From contig NZ_FYAU01000008.1 in the NCBI RefSeq assembly GCF_900185725.1, positions 1 through 64,000 on the forward strand: 64,000 nt of DNA, read 5' to 3'. Every line of letters starts with the position of its first letter. The stretch's first letter is position 1. This document shows, in pieces, positions 42,937-51,114 of this stretch. Under the pieces are notes generated by a model. That model did not search any database and was not told the DNA's origin. It saw nothing but the letters and a program-made list of their open reading frames with translations. Position numbers and translations under genes: made by a program. Source of the DNA: Stappia sp. TSB10P1A. GTDB taxonomy: Bacteria > Pseudomonadota > Alphaproteobacteria > Rhizobiales > Stappiaceae.

Positions 42937-42954
42937 GGTCTCAGAAATATGACA
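42937..42954 (-). promoter_or_regulatory. Pho box (PhoB site) upstream of plcP
   Basis: On the minus strand the sequence CTGTCATATTTCTGAGAC is a perfect first half (CTGTCAT), a 4-bp spacer and a partial second half (CTGAGAC versus CTGTCAT). About 10 bp further on is CATTTA, a plausible -10. The site is 45 bp upstream of the plcP ATG. Confidence 0.72.
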
Positions 42955-43131
42955 GGCGGCGGAAAACGACTCGAAAGACGGCACCGAAACCTGTCCGCAT
43001 TGCCGCCGGCGCAGGACAGGACCTGCGGCAGGGCCGCGCAACTGGACGGGACGGGGACGGGTCCGCTATCAATCGGCAACGATCACCGGAGGGGCCCCCG
43101 CCCCGTCCGGGCGACACTCGGGAGACACGAC

Positions 43132-43911
43132 ATGGATCTTGGACTTAGCGGCCGCAAGGCGATCGTCTGCGCCTCCAGCCGGGGCCTGGGGCGCGGCTGC
43201 GCCGAGGCGCTGGCCGAAGCCGGCTGCGACCTCGTCATCAACGGGCTCGACCGGCTCCGCCTCGACAAGACCGCCAGCGAGATCCGCTCCCGCTACGGCG
43301 TGACCGTGACCCCCGTCGTCGCCAATGTCTCGACGCAGGAAGGCCAGGAGGCGCTGCTCGCCGCCTGCCCGCAGCCGGATATCCTCATCAACAACAATGG
43401 CGGCCCGCCGCGCCGCGACTATCGCGAACTCGACCGCGAGGCGATGATCGACGGCGTCATCCAGAACATGGTCTCGCCGATCGAGATGATCCAGAAGGTC
43501 GCCGACGGAATGGCCGAGCGCGGCTTCGGCCGCATCGTCAACATCACCTCGATCACCGTCCGCATGCCGCTGGAGGGCCTGGACCTGTCGAGCGGCGCAC
43601 GCGCCGGCCTCACCGCCTTTCTCGCCGGCGTCTGCCGGACCTATGCGGGCCGCAACGTCACCATCAACAACCTGCTGCCGGGCAAGATGGACACCGACCG
43701 GCTGCGCGGCGGCATCGAACGGGCGGCCGGCCTGAGCGGCCGCAGCGCCGACGACATCGGCCGGGCGCAGCAGGCGGAAATCCCGGCCGGCCGCTTCGGC
43801 ACCGCCGAGGAGTTCGGCCAGATCTGCGCCTTCTATTGTTCGCAGCACGCGGCCTATGTCACCGGGCAGAACATCCTGATCGACGGCGGCCTCTACCCGG
43901 CCGCCTTCTGA
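43132..43911 (+). CDS. SDR-family protein with altered catalytic motif
   Basis: This is a 259-residue short-chain dehydrogenase/reductase-like protein. The nucleotide motif is CASSRGLGRG (a TGxxxGxG variant) and NNNGGPPR replaces NNAG. The catalytic serine is present (Ser140 in NITSITVR), but the YxxxK motif reads Ser153-x3-Arg157 (SSGAR). It therefore probably lacks classic oxidoreductase chemistry or uses a changed mechanism; a subfamily with this SGARAG sequence exists. The C-terminus ends in the normal GQNILIDGGLYPAAF. The ATG at 43132 follows GGGAG. It is convergent with fadL across a strong terminator. Confidence 0.83.
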   Translation: MDLGLSGRKAIVCASSRGLGRGCAEALAEAGCDLVINGLDRLRLDKTASEIRSRYGVTVTPVVANVSTQEGQEALLAACPQPDILINNNGGPPRRDYRELDREAMIDGVIQNMVSPIEMIQKVADGMAERGFGRIVNITSITVRMPLEGLDLSSGARAGLTAFLAGVCRTYAGRNVTINNLLPGKMDTDRLRGGIERAAGLSGRSADDIGRAQQAEIPAGRFGTAEEFGQICAFYCSQHAAYVTGQNILIDGGLYPAAF

Positions 43912-43933
43912 CGCCGCTCAGCCACAAACGCAG

Positions 43934-43962
43934 GACGCCGGCGGGAGATGCCCGCCGGCGTC
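43934..43962. terminator. bidirectional terminator between SDR gene and fadL
   Basis: A perfect 12-bp stem GACGCCGGCGGG / CCCGCCGGCGTC with loop AGATG lies between convergent genes. Confidence 0.85.
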
Positions 43963-43988
43963 TGTCGTCTTTCGGTTCAGGCTGCGGC

Positions 43989-45323
43989 TCAGTAGCCGCG
44001 CGCGCTGTCGTAGTCCGGCCGCGCCGCCGGCCCGCCCCAACGGTAGCGCAGCGACGCCGAGACGATGTTCACATGCGCATTGGCCTTGCCGACATAGCTG
44101 CCGACATTCGGGTTGTAGTCCTGATGGCCCGGAGCGATGTTGATGTTGGCCTTGCCCGCGTGGATATAGGTGTAGCCGAGGTCGAGGGACATATCGTCGG
44201 TGACCTTGTAGCTGGCGCCGGCCGACAGCCACAGCCGGTCGGTATCCGGCAGGCGGGTCGAGCGGATCTTGTCGGTGATCGGCGAGATCTCGTAGCCGAT
44301 ACCGGCACGCATCGTCAGGGCGTCGGTGACGTCGTACTCGCCGCCGATGGCGAAGAACCAGGCATCGCGATAGTTGAAGTGCAGCGTCTGCACGGTGGCG
44401 CCCGTCGCCTGCGAGGTGACGCGCGGCGACTTCAGCCGGCTCCAGTTGGTCCACTCGACCGTGCCGAAGACGCGGAAGGCGTCGGTGACGCGCTGCTTGG
44501 CCGAGAAGTTGATCATTTCCGGCGTGACCAGCCCCGCGTCGATCGCCGTCAAGCCGGCGGGCGTCTGGATGTTGCCGTCGAGCGACTGGCTGATTCCCGA
44601 GCGGAAGCCGAGGCCGAGCTCGGTGCCCTCGAACGGCTTGAAGGTGACGCCCGCCGTCACGCCGAAGCCGACATCGTCGCCGTCCAGGATCGCCGAGGGG
44701 TAGCCCGGAACATTGGGGAGCGCCGACTTCAGGGTGACCTTGAAATACTGGACCTGGACGCCGAAGGCGAAGGACAGCATGTCGTTCAGCTTGTAGCCGA
44801 TGGTCGGCGTCACGTTGACCGACATCACCTTGGAGGTTCTGGAATAGAACTGCCCCGCCCAGTTCTGGTGCGGCTTGGTGGTCAGGCCGAAGGGCGCGTT
44901 GATCGACAGGCCCAGAAAGATCTGGTCGGTGAGCTTGTAGGCCGTGTAGGACGCCGGCACATAGCCCTCGCTGCCGATGTCGCCCGAGGGCGCCGAACTC
45001 GGCGTCAGGCCGAGCACGCCGGCACCGATGGCCGAAGGCGTGAAGTTGCCGGTGATCTCGGCATTGGGAGCAATCAGCGAGTGATGGCTCTCAAAGGTGA
45101 ACCCCTCCCCGGCCCCGGTGATGGTCGCCGGGTTCCAGAACATCGACGAGATCGACGGACCGGTGGTGCCGCTGCCGGCGAACGACATACCCTGATAATA
45201 GGCGCTCTGCTCGCGCAAAGCGAAACCGCCGGCGAAGGCGGATGTTGAAGCAGACACCACCGCAATGGCAGCGGCGGACAATAGAAGGCTCTTCCTCGTA
45301 AGTGCCGTGCTCGTGAGTGCCAT
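43989..45323 (-). CDS. FadL/OmpP1-type outer-membrane porin
   Basis: The 444-residue product belongs to the FadL/TodX family for uptake of long-chain fatty acids or hydrophobic compounds. A Sec signal peptide ends near residue 31 (TSAFA-GGFALRE). The mature N-terminus GGFALREQSAYYQGMSFAG includes the family hatch motif, and SSMFWNPATITG is also typical. The protein ends in an aromatic beta-strand (YDSARGY). The ATG at 45323 has GGAGG upstream. No fad genes are adjacent. The acyl-CoA ligase at 58514 is 13 kb away and any link is inference. Confidence 0.85.
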   Translation of the reverse strand: MALTSTALTRKSLLLSAAAIAVVSASTSAFAGGFALREQSAYYQGMSFAGSGTTGPSISSMFWNPATITGAGEGFTFESHHSLIAPNAEITGNFTPSAIGAGVLGLTPSSAPSGDIGSEGYVPASYTAYKLTDQIFLGLSINAPFGLTTKPHQNWAGQFYSRTSKVMSVNVTPTIGYKLNDMLSFAFGVQVQYFKVTLKSALPNVPGYPSAILDGDDVGFGVTAGVTFKPFEGTELGLGFRSGISQSLDGNIQTPAGLTAIDAGLVTPEMINFSAKQRVTDAFRVFGTVEWTNWSRLKSPRVTSQATGATVQTLHFNYRDAWFFAIGGEYDVTDALTMRAGIGYEISPITDKIRSTRLPDTDRLWLSAGASYKVTDDMSLDLGYTYIHAGKANINIAPGHQDYNPNVGSYVGKANAHVNIVSASLRYRWGGPAARPDYDSARGY

Positions 45324-45678
45324 GTCTCGACCATTCCTCCCAGAATGTCAGGTACGAACAACCCCTCGCGTTCGTCCTGTTTGAGGAAGGATGAAAAACC
45401 CACGACATCTTCGCAATCGTCATGATTGGCGAGGGCTTGACGAGCAAGTTAACGCAAAAAAGCCGGCCCGGAGGTTCCGTAACGAGATATTTACGCAACG
45501 GAAGGTCGTCGGCCACGCGAAAATCGGAGCACCCGTGACAGTTTCGCGACATCGCCACACACTCGACGCGCAATTGCCTAGATTTTAGGCAAATTCGTAG
45601 AGATACTGCCTCTCGTGTCTTTTCTGCTATGTGTTGCTCAATCGCAACAATTCAGGAGCGGCGGAGCAACGGGGGACG
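45324..45678. other. intergenic region upstream of fadL
   Basis: No gene is seen. The stretch is A+T-rich for this genome, notably 45440-45500, and holds the likely fadL promoter. A dyad TTGCCTA-GATTT-TAGGCAA sits at 45574-45592. Confidence 0.5.
45574..45592. promoter_or_regulatory. inverted repeat between RND pump and fadL
   Basis: The perfect 7-bp inverted repeat TTGCCTA / TAGGCAA has a 5-bp loop, 250 bp upstream of the fadL ATG. It could be an operator or a weak terminator. Confidence 0.35.
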
Positions 45679-48600
45679 TCACTCCGCCGCCTGCGGCAGA
45701 GCCGGCGCGGGGTCCGGTGCACGCTCTGCCGTGTCCTGTTTCGCAGGTCCGATATCGGACTTGCGGCCGGTTTCCCCGGCGGGGGTCTTGGGCGCGTTCA
45801 CCTCCGCTTCCGTCCTGTCCAGCCGGCGGCGGAACCAGAGCGCATAGAGCGCGGGCATGAACACCAGCGTCAGCACCGTCGCCACGGTCAGGCCGCCGAT
45901 CATCGAGATCGCCATCGGCCCCCAGAAGATGTTCATCGTCAGCGGGATGAAGGCGAGCACGGCCGCCAGCGCGGTCAGGATCACCGGCCTTGCCCGGCGC
46001 ACGGTGGACTCGATGATCGCCTCGCGCATGGTCGCCCCGGCCTGCAGATCGTGGTCGATCTGGTCCGCCAGGATCAGCGTGTTGCGCATCACCATGCCGC
46101 CCAGCGCGATGACGCCGAGAATGGCGACGAAGCCGAAGGCGGCATCGGCGATCAGCAGCGCGGCGACCGCGCCGATCAGGCCGAGCGGGAACGTCATGAA
46201 CACCAGGATGGTCTTCGAGAAGGACTGCATCTGCAGCATGATCAGGACGGCCATCGCCAGGAACATCAGCGGAAACACCTTGGCGAGCGCCGCATTGGCC
46301 TTGGCCGATTCCTCCGCCGCCCCGCCGGTATCGATGCGATAGCCCGGCGCCAGGGTCGCCTCGATCTCGCGCATCGTCGGCAGCAGGGCCGCGGTGACGT
46401 CCGGCGCCTGCACGCCGGCCGCCACATCCGCCCGCACCGCCAGCACCGTCTCGCGGTTCCGCCGCCACAAGATCGGATCCTCGGCGGTGTAGTCGATCCG
46501 CGCCACCTGGGACACCGGGATCGCCCGCCCGTCGCGCACCTGCAGCACCATGTCGGCGATATCGCCGAGCGCGGCGCGCTCCGCCTCGTCCGCCCGCACG
46601 ACCACCCCGACAGAATGCCGTCCCTCGCGCAGCGCCGTCACCTCGTATCCGGACAGCAGCGTCTGCAGCGACTGGCCGATCTCCGTCGTCGACAGCCCGA
46701 GGGCGCGGGCCCGGTCCTGATCGACCTCCAGCCGCACACTCTTGACCTTTTCGCCCCATTGCAGCTCGACATTGCGCGTGTCCGGGTGGGCGCGCATCGC
46801 ATCGCGCACCCGCGCGGCAATGGTCCGCACCTCTTCCAGATCCGGCCCGACGACGCGGAACTGCACCGGATAGCCCACCGGCGGCCCGAGTTCGAGCTTG
46901 TTGGCGCGCCCGTTCACCACCCCCTCGGCCTCCGCGAACCGGGCCTGCAACTCCTTGACGAGGGCCGTCGTATGCTCGCCGCCCTTGGTCTGGACCAGGA
47001 TCAGCGCATAGCTCGGGTTGGGCAAGGCCGGGTTGTAGGCGAGGAAGAAGCGCGGCGCGCCCGCCCCCACATAGGTGGTGAAATAGTCGACATGCTCGCT
47101 GGTCGCGAGCCACGCCTCCAAGGCCTTCGCCTCCCGGTCGCTCGCCGCGAAGGAGGCGCCTTCCGGCCCCTTCAGCTCGACCAGCACTTCCGGGCGCGAG
47201 GAGCTGGGGAAGAACTGCTGCTTGACGAAGCCCATGCCGTAGCCGGCCGCGACCAGCAGCCCGATGGTGGCCAGCACCACCGGCAGACGGAAGCGCACCG
47301 CGCCGGTGACCAGCCGGCGCAGGCGGTTGTAGGCCGGCGTGCGGTAGATCGCGTCCTCGTCCTCGTGCCCGCGCTCGGCCGCGTGGCGCTCCAGCGAGCG
47401 CGGCAGCAGCTTCAGCCCGAGATAGGGGGTGAAGACGACGGCGACGATCCAGGAGACCAGCAGCGCGGTCGCGACGACCCAGAAGATGCCGCCGGCATAT
47501 TCGCCGGCCGCCGACGCGGCGAAGCCGACCGGCAGGAAGCCGGCGACGGTGACCAGCGTGCCGGTCAGCATCGGGAAGGCGGTGGATTCCCAGGCGAAGG
47601 TCGCCGCGCGGGCCCGGTCCCAGCCCTGCTCGATCTTCACCACCATCATCTCGATGGCGATGATGGCATCGTCGACCAGGAGCCCCAGCGACAGGATCAA
47701 CGCGCCCAGCGAGATGCGCTCCAGATCGATGCCCATCTGCATCATCGCCACGAAGGTGGCGGCGAGCGTCAGCGGCACCGACAGGGCAACGATGATGCCG
47801 GTGCGGAAGCCCAGCGACAGGAAGGACACGAGAAGCACGATCGAGATGGCGACGGCGAATTTCAGCAGGAACTCGCCGACGGCCTCCTCCACCACTTCCG
47901 GCTGGTTCGAGACCTGGTGCATCTCGGCCCCGAGGGGGAGCCGCGCCTCGATCTCGGCCGCCTTCTCATGCAGGCGCTCGCCGAGCTCCAGCACGTTGCC
48001 GCCCGCCGACATGGCGACGCCGATCATGATCGCGTCCTCGCCATTGTAGCGCGACACATAGCTTTGCGGATCGGCGAGGCCGCGGGTCACCGTCGCGATG
48101 TCGCCGAGCCGGAACACCCGGCCCTCCGCCTGCACGGGCACGGCCGCCACCGCCTCGATGCCCTGCAGGCTGCCGCTGACGCGCACCTGCACCGTCTCAC
48201 TCGGCGTGTCGACGGAGCCCGACGGAACCACTGCGTTCTGCGCCGCCAGCGCATCGAAGATCGCGCTGACGGGAATGCCGAGGGTGGCGAGCTTGGCATA
48301 GGAGATATCGACATGGATCTTCTGGTCCTGCTCGCCGAAGAGCTGGACCTTCTCGACGCCCTCGACCGCCAGGAAGGACTGGCGCGCCATTTCGGCAAGA
48401 TCCGACAGTTCGCTCCAGGTCGCGCCCGGAGCCGTCAGCGCATGCACCTGGACATAGACGTCGGCATATTCGTCGTTGAAGAAGGGGCCAAGCACGCCCT
48501 GCGGCAGGTCGCCGGAAATATCGCCCACCTTCTTGCGCACCTGATACCACAGGTCCGCGACCTTCGAGGGGGGCGTCGCGTCGTCGAGGACGATCTGCGT

Positions 48601-48879
48601 CGCCATGAAGCCCGGCCGGGTATAGGTCTCCAGCCGCGACAGCCAGGGCAGCGTCTGCAGCCGGGTTTCCACCCGGTCCGCCACCTGCTCCTGCATCTCC
48701 TCAGCGCTCGCGCCGGGCCAGACCGCCGTCACCACCATCACCTTGACGGTGAAGGACGGGTCTTCGTTGCGGCCGAGATTGCCATAGGCGTAAACGCCGG
48801 CGACCGCGGTGACGAGGATGAAGAAGAGAACGAGCGTCTGGTGCCGAATGGCCCAGGCCGACAGGTTGAAGCTGCTCAT
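45679..48879 (-). CDS. RND-family multidrug efflux transporter
   Basis: This is an inner-membrane RND pump of 1066 residues, of the AcrB/MdtB family. It starts MSSFNLSAWAIRHQTLVLFFILVTAVAGVYAYGNLGRNEDPSFTVK. The proton-relay aspartate pair is in SLGLLVDDAIIAIEMM (near residues 401-403). Two repeats of six membrane helices flank two periplasmic pore domains. The ATG at 48879 overlaps the adaptor stop by 4 bp. No outer-membrane factor gene is adjacent, so a TolC-like protein elsewhere must be used. Controlled by the divergent TetR gene (inference). Confidence 0.92.
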   Translation of the reverse strand: MSSFNLSAWAIRHQTLVLFFILVTAVAGVYAYGNLGRNEDPSFTVKVMVVTAVWPGASAEEMQEQVADRVETRLQTLPWLSRLETYTRPGFMATQIVLDDATPPSKVADLWYQVRKKVGDISGDLPQGVLGPFFNDEYADVYVQVHALTAPGATWSELSDLAEMARQSFLAVEGVEKVQLFGEQDQKIHVDISYAKLATLGIPVSAIFDALAAQNAVVPSGSVDTPSETVQVRVSGSLQGIEAVAAVPVQAEGRVFRLGDIATVTRGLADPQSYVSRYNGEDAIMIGVAMSAGGNVLELGERLHEKAAEIEARLPLGAEMHQVSNQPEVVEEAVGEFLLKFAVAISIVLLVSFLSLGFRTGIIVALSVPLTLAATFVAMMQMGIDLERISLGALILSLGLLVDDAIIAIEMMVVKIEQGWDRARAATFAWESTAFPMLTGTLVTVAGFLPVGFAASAAGEYAGGIFWVVATALLVSWIVAVVFTPYLGLKLLPRSLERHAAERGHEDEDAIYRTPAYNRLRRLVTGAVRFRLPVVLATIGLLVAAGYGMGFVKQQFFPSSSRPEVLVELKGPEGASFAASDREAKALEAWLATSEHVDYFTTYVGAGAPRFFLAYNPALPNPSYALILVQTKGGEHTTALVKELQARFAEAEGVVNGRANKLELGPPVGYPVQFRVVGPDLEEVRTIAARVRDAMRAHPDTRNVELQWGEKVKSVRLEVDQDRARALGLSTTEIGQSLQTLLSGYEVTALREGRHSVGVVVRADEAERAALGDIADMVLQVRDGRAIPVSQVARIDYTAEDPILWRRNRETVLAVRADVAAGVQAPDVTAALLPTMREIEATLAPGYRIDTGGAAEESAKANAALAKVFPLMFLAMAVLIMLQMQSFSKTILVFMTFPLGLIGAVAALLIADAAFGFVAILGVIALGGMVMRNTLILADQIDHDLQAGATMREAIIESTVRRARPVILTALAAVLAFIPLTMNIFWGPMAISMIGGLTVATVLTLVFMPALYALWFRRRLDRTEAEVNAPKTPAGETGRKSDIGPAKQDTAERAPDPAPALPQAAE

Positions 48880-50051
48880 CGCAGGGCTCCGACCTGAACC
48901 GGACCCTGCGCCTGTCGCAGCACCGCGTTGATCTTCAGGCCCGGATCGAGCCGGTGAACGCCGAGGCTGACCACATGGTCGCCATTCGCAAGGCCGGAGA
49001 GGATCGCCCGCTCCGCCTCGATCCGGCGGACCACGACAGCGACCGCCTCGACCCGCTCCGCTCCGGGAGCCGCCCGCCAGACATGCGGCGTGGCGCCGGA
49101 ATACCACACGGCGGTCAGCGGCACCGCGACCTCACCCTGCGGGGCCGCATGCTCGAGATGGACACTCGCGGTCATGCCGAGCCGCGCGTCGGCGCCCGGA
49201 TCGTCGAGGGCGAAGCGCGCGGTGAAGGTGCGCGCCGCCGTGTCGGCGACCGGCGACAATTCGCGCAGCCGGGCCTGATAGCGACGGTCGGGGCTGGCCC
49301 AGAGCGTCACGCTGGCGCGCGCGTCGGCAAGCCCCGTCACCTGCGCCTCGGGAATCGCCACCTCGACCTCCCGCTCGGCATCGCCGGCGATGCGCACGAT
49401 GCCCTGGCCGGCGGCGACAACCTCGCCCGGCTCGGCCATCACCGCCGTCACCACCCCGTCGCGATCCGCCTTCAGGCTCGCGTAGTCCAGTTGATTCGCC
49501 GCGAGGATGCGCTGCTCGACCGCCGCCTTCAGCGTGGCGGCGGCGGCGTCGTCCGCCGCGACCGCCTGATCGAGCGCCGCCTGCGAGACATGCCCCTTGT
49601 CCTTGAGGGCGCCGACGCGGATGCGATCCTCCGCCGTGCGCCGGGCCTGTGCCTCGGCGGCGCGCTCTTCCGCCTGCCGCGCCCGCAGCGCCGCGTTGAG
49701 GTCGTTCTCCTCGAGGCTGGCGATCGGCTGGCCCGCCGCGACCCGGTCGCCGACATCGACGAGCCGCGCCGAGATCTTGCCCCCCACCCGGAAGGCGAAA
49801 GGCGCATCGCTGCGCGCATGGACGGTTCCGGAGAATGTCACGCTGCGGCCATCCGCCGGGACGGCCGGCTCGACCCAGACCACGCGCGGCGTCGACGCAA
49901 CGTCCGCCTCCTCCGACGCCTGGGGCTGGCAGCCGGCGATCACCCCCGCCAACACCAGCATGGGCCCGAGCCGCCCGCCGATGCGCCGCAGACGGAAAAG
50001 CGCGGCAGTGGGGACAGCAAGCGCGGGAAATGCGGGTAAGCGGCTCATCAT
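48876..50051 (-). CDS. RND periplasmic adaptor lipoprotein
   Basis: This is the membrane-fusion subunit of the pump, 391 residues from the first ATG of an ATG-ATG pair. An N-terminal lipobox (LVLAGVIAGC, Cys near residue 40) indicates a lipoprotein. Family blocks follow: the lipoyl half RVGGKISARLVDVGDRVAAGQPIASLEENDL, an alpha-helical hairpin (ALRARQAEERAAEAQARRTAEDR), the second lipoyl half, and a beta-barrel and membrane-proximal part. It overlaps the pump gene by 4 bp and is the first gene of the operon. Confidence 0.9.
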   Translation of the reverse strand: MMSRLPAFPALAVPTAALFRLRRIGGRLGPMLVLAGVIAGCQPQASEEADVASTPRVVWVEPAVPADGRSVTFSGTVHARSDAPFAFRVGGKISARLVDVGDRVAAGQPIASLEENDLNAALRARQAEERAAEAQARRTAEDRIRVGALKDKGHVSQAALDQAVAADDAAAATLKAAVEQRILAANQLDYASLKADRDGVVTAVMAEPGEVVAAGQGIVRIAGDAEREVEVAIPEAQVTGLADARASVTLWASPDRRYQARLRELSPVADTAARTFTARFALDDPGADARLGMTASVHLEHAAPQGEVAVPLTAVWYSGATPHVWRAAPGAERVEAVAVVVRRIEAERAILSGLANGDHVVSLGVHRLDPGLKINAVLRQAQGPVQVGALR

Positions 50052-50130
50052 ACGGGCCTTTCGGAGTGCCGTCCCGCCCGTGGCAAGCCGGCATGGTCGA
50101 TCGTGACCGGCGAGATATCGCCGTGCAGCC

Positions 50131-50160
50131 CTAATATGAGTTATCAATGACGATTGTCAA
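50131..50160 (-). promoter_or_regulatory. sigma-70-type promoter of the RND operon
   Basis: On the minus strand a perfect -35 TTGACA (50155-50160) is followed after 18 bp by TATTAG (50131-50136). It lies about 85 bp upstream of the adaptor ATG. Confidence 0.65.
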
Positions 50161-50169
50161 TAATCGTCA
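50148..50169. promoter_or_regulatory. TetR-type palindromic operator
   Basis: A perfect 8-bp inverted repeat TGACGATT / AATCGTCA is separated by 6 bp (GTCAAT). It overlaps the -35 of the RND promoter, so a bound repressor would block it. It lies between the divergent TetR and RND genes. Confidence 0.75.
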
Positions 50170-50391
50170 GAGGACATATATATTCATGGTGTGTGACATA
50201 CATTCACGCTACGACATGCCCGACCGACCACGCCTGCGGCAGCGGCGCGGCGGCCGACCGGCAAGGCCGGCTGGCACGCCGCCGGCGCCGGTCACGAGTT
50301 GACGCCTGCCGCAACGGCTCCCATTGTGGGCAAAAGGTTGCCGCGCAACCGGGCCGCAAGGGCAGCGGCCAGAAAACCGGATCAGTGCATC

Positions 50392-51087
50392 ATGAGTGAC
50401 TTGCTGGATAGGGAAGAGGCAGCCGCCAGGGACGGGACGAGCAGTCCGGCAACGCGCGAGACGCGGCGACGCATCGTCGAGAAGGCCAACGAGCTGTTCC
50501 ACCTCTACGGCTATCAGAAGACGACGGTGGCCGACATCGCCCGCGAACTCGGCATGTCGCCGGCCAATGTCTATCGCTTCTTCGCCTCGAAGACGGAACT
50601 GACCAAGGCCGTCGCCGTGATGGTCACCAGCAGCATGCGCGCGGCCATGGAAAAGGGCGTCGACACGTCCGGCGGCGCCAGCGCCGACAAGCTGCGCCGG
50701 ATGGTCCGCCAGCACTTCCACCACGTCCGCGAGCACTACACCGGCCATCGCAAGATCCACGACCTGCTGGAAGCCGCGATGGACGAGGCCTGGGACGAGG
50801 TCGAGAATCACAAGGCCGAAATGCGCGCGAGCTTCTCCCGACTGATCCGGGAAGGGATCGGGAGGGGCGAGTTTCCCGAGCAGGATGCCGACACCGCCGC
50901 GCTGCTGTTCCAGCACTCGCTGGTGATGTTCTTCCATCCCGCGCTGGTCGCCCAGACCTGCCGCTGCCTGCCGGAAGGCCACCAGGACCTGATGTTCGAG
51001 CCGATGGTGGATTTTGCCCTCGCCGCCCTGCGCGACGGCCGCTTCCGTGAGCTGCCGCCGGGCCTGATGCAGCCGGCCGCGTGCTGA
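50392..51087 (+). CDS. TetR/AcrR-family repressor, divergent from RND pump
   Basis: This is a 231-residue TetR-type regulator. The N-terminal DNA-binding domain is at about 20-70 (RRRIVEKANELFHLYGYQKTTVADIARELGMSPANVYRFFASKTELTKAV). The C-terminal domain is for ligand binding and dimerisation. The ATG at 50392 is the first ATG near the conserved domain; the frame is open about 30 codons further upstream, but that part is Arg-rich and not conserved. It is divergent from the RND operon with a palindromic operator between them. The 340-bp gap holds that operator, the RND promoter and otherwise nothing I recognise. Confidence 0.87.
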   Translation: MSDLLDREEAAARDGTSSPATRETRRRIVEKANELFHLYGYQKTTVADIARELGMSPANVYRFFASKTELTKAVAVMVTSSMRAAMEKGVDTSGGASADKLRRMVRQHFHHVREHYTGHRKIHDLLEAAMDEAWDEVENHKAEMRASFSRLIREGIGRGEFPEQDADTAALLFQHSLVMFFHPALVAQTCRCLPEGHQDLMFEPMVDFALAALRDGRFRELPPGLMQPAAC

Positions 51088-51114
51088 GCCGCAAGGGTCG
51101 GTCCTGTCGCCCGC

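Noticed and set aside
45631-48897. 1088-residue plus-strand frame opposite the RND pump
   Set aside because: Arg/His/Gln-rich antisense shadow of a pump with clear RND motifs.
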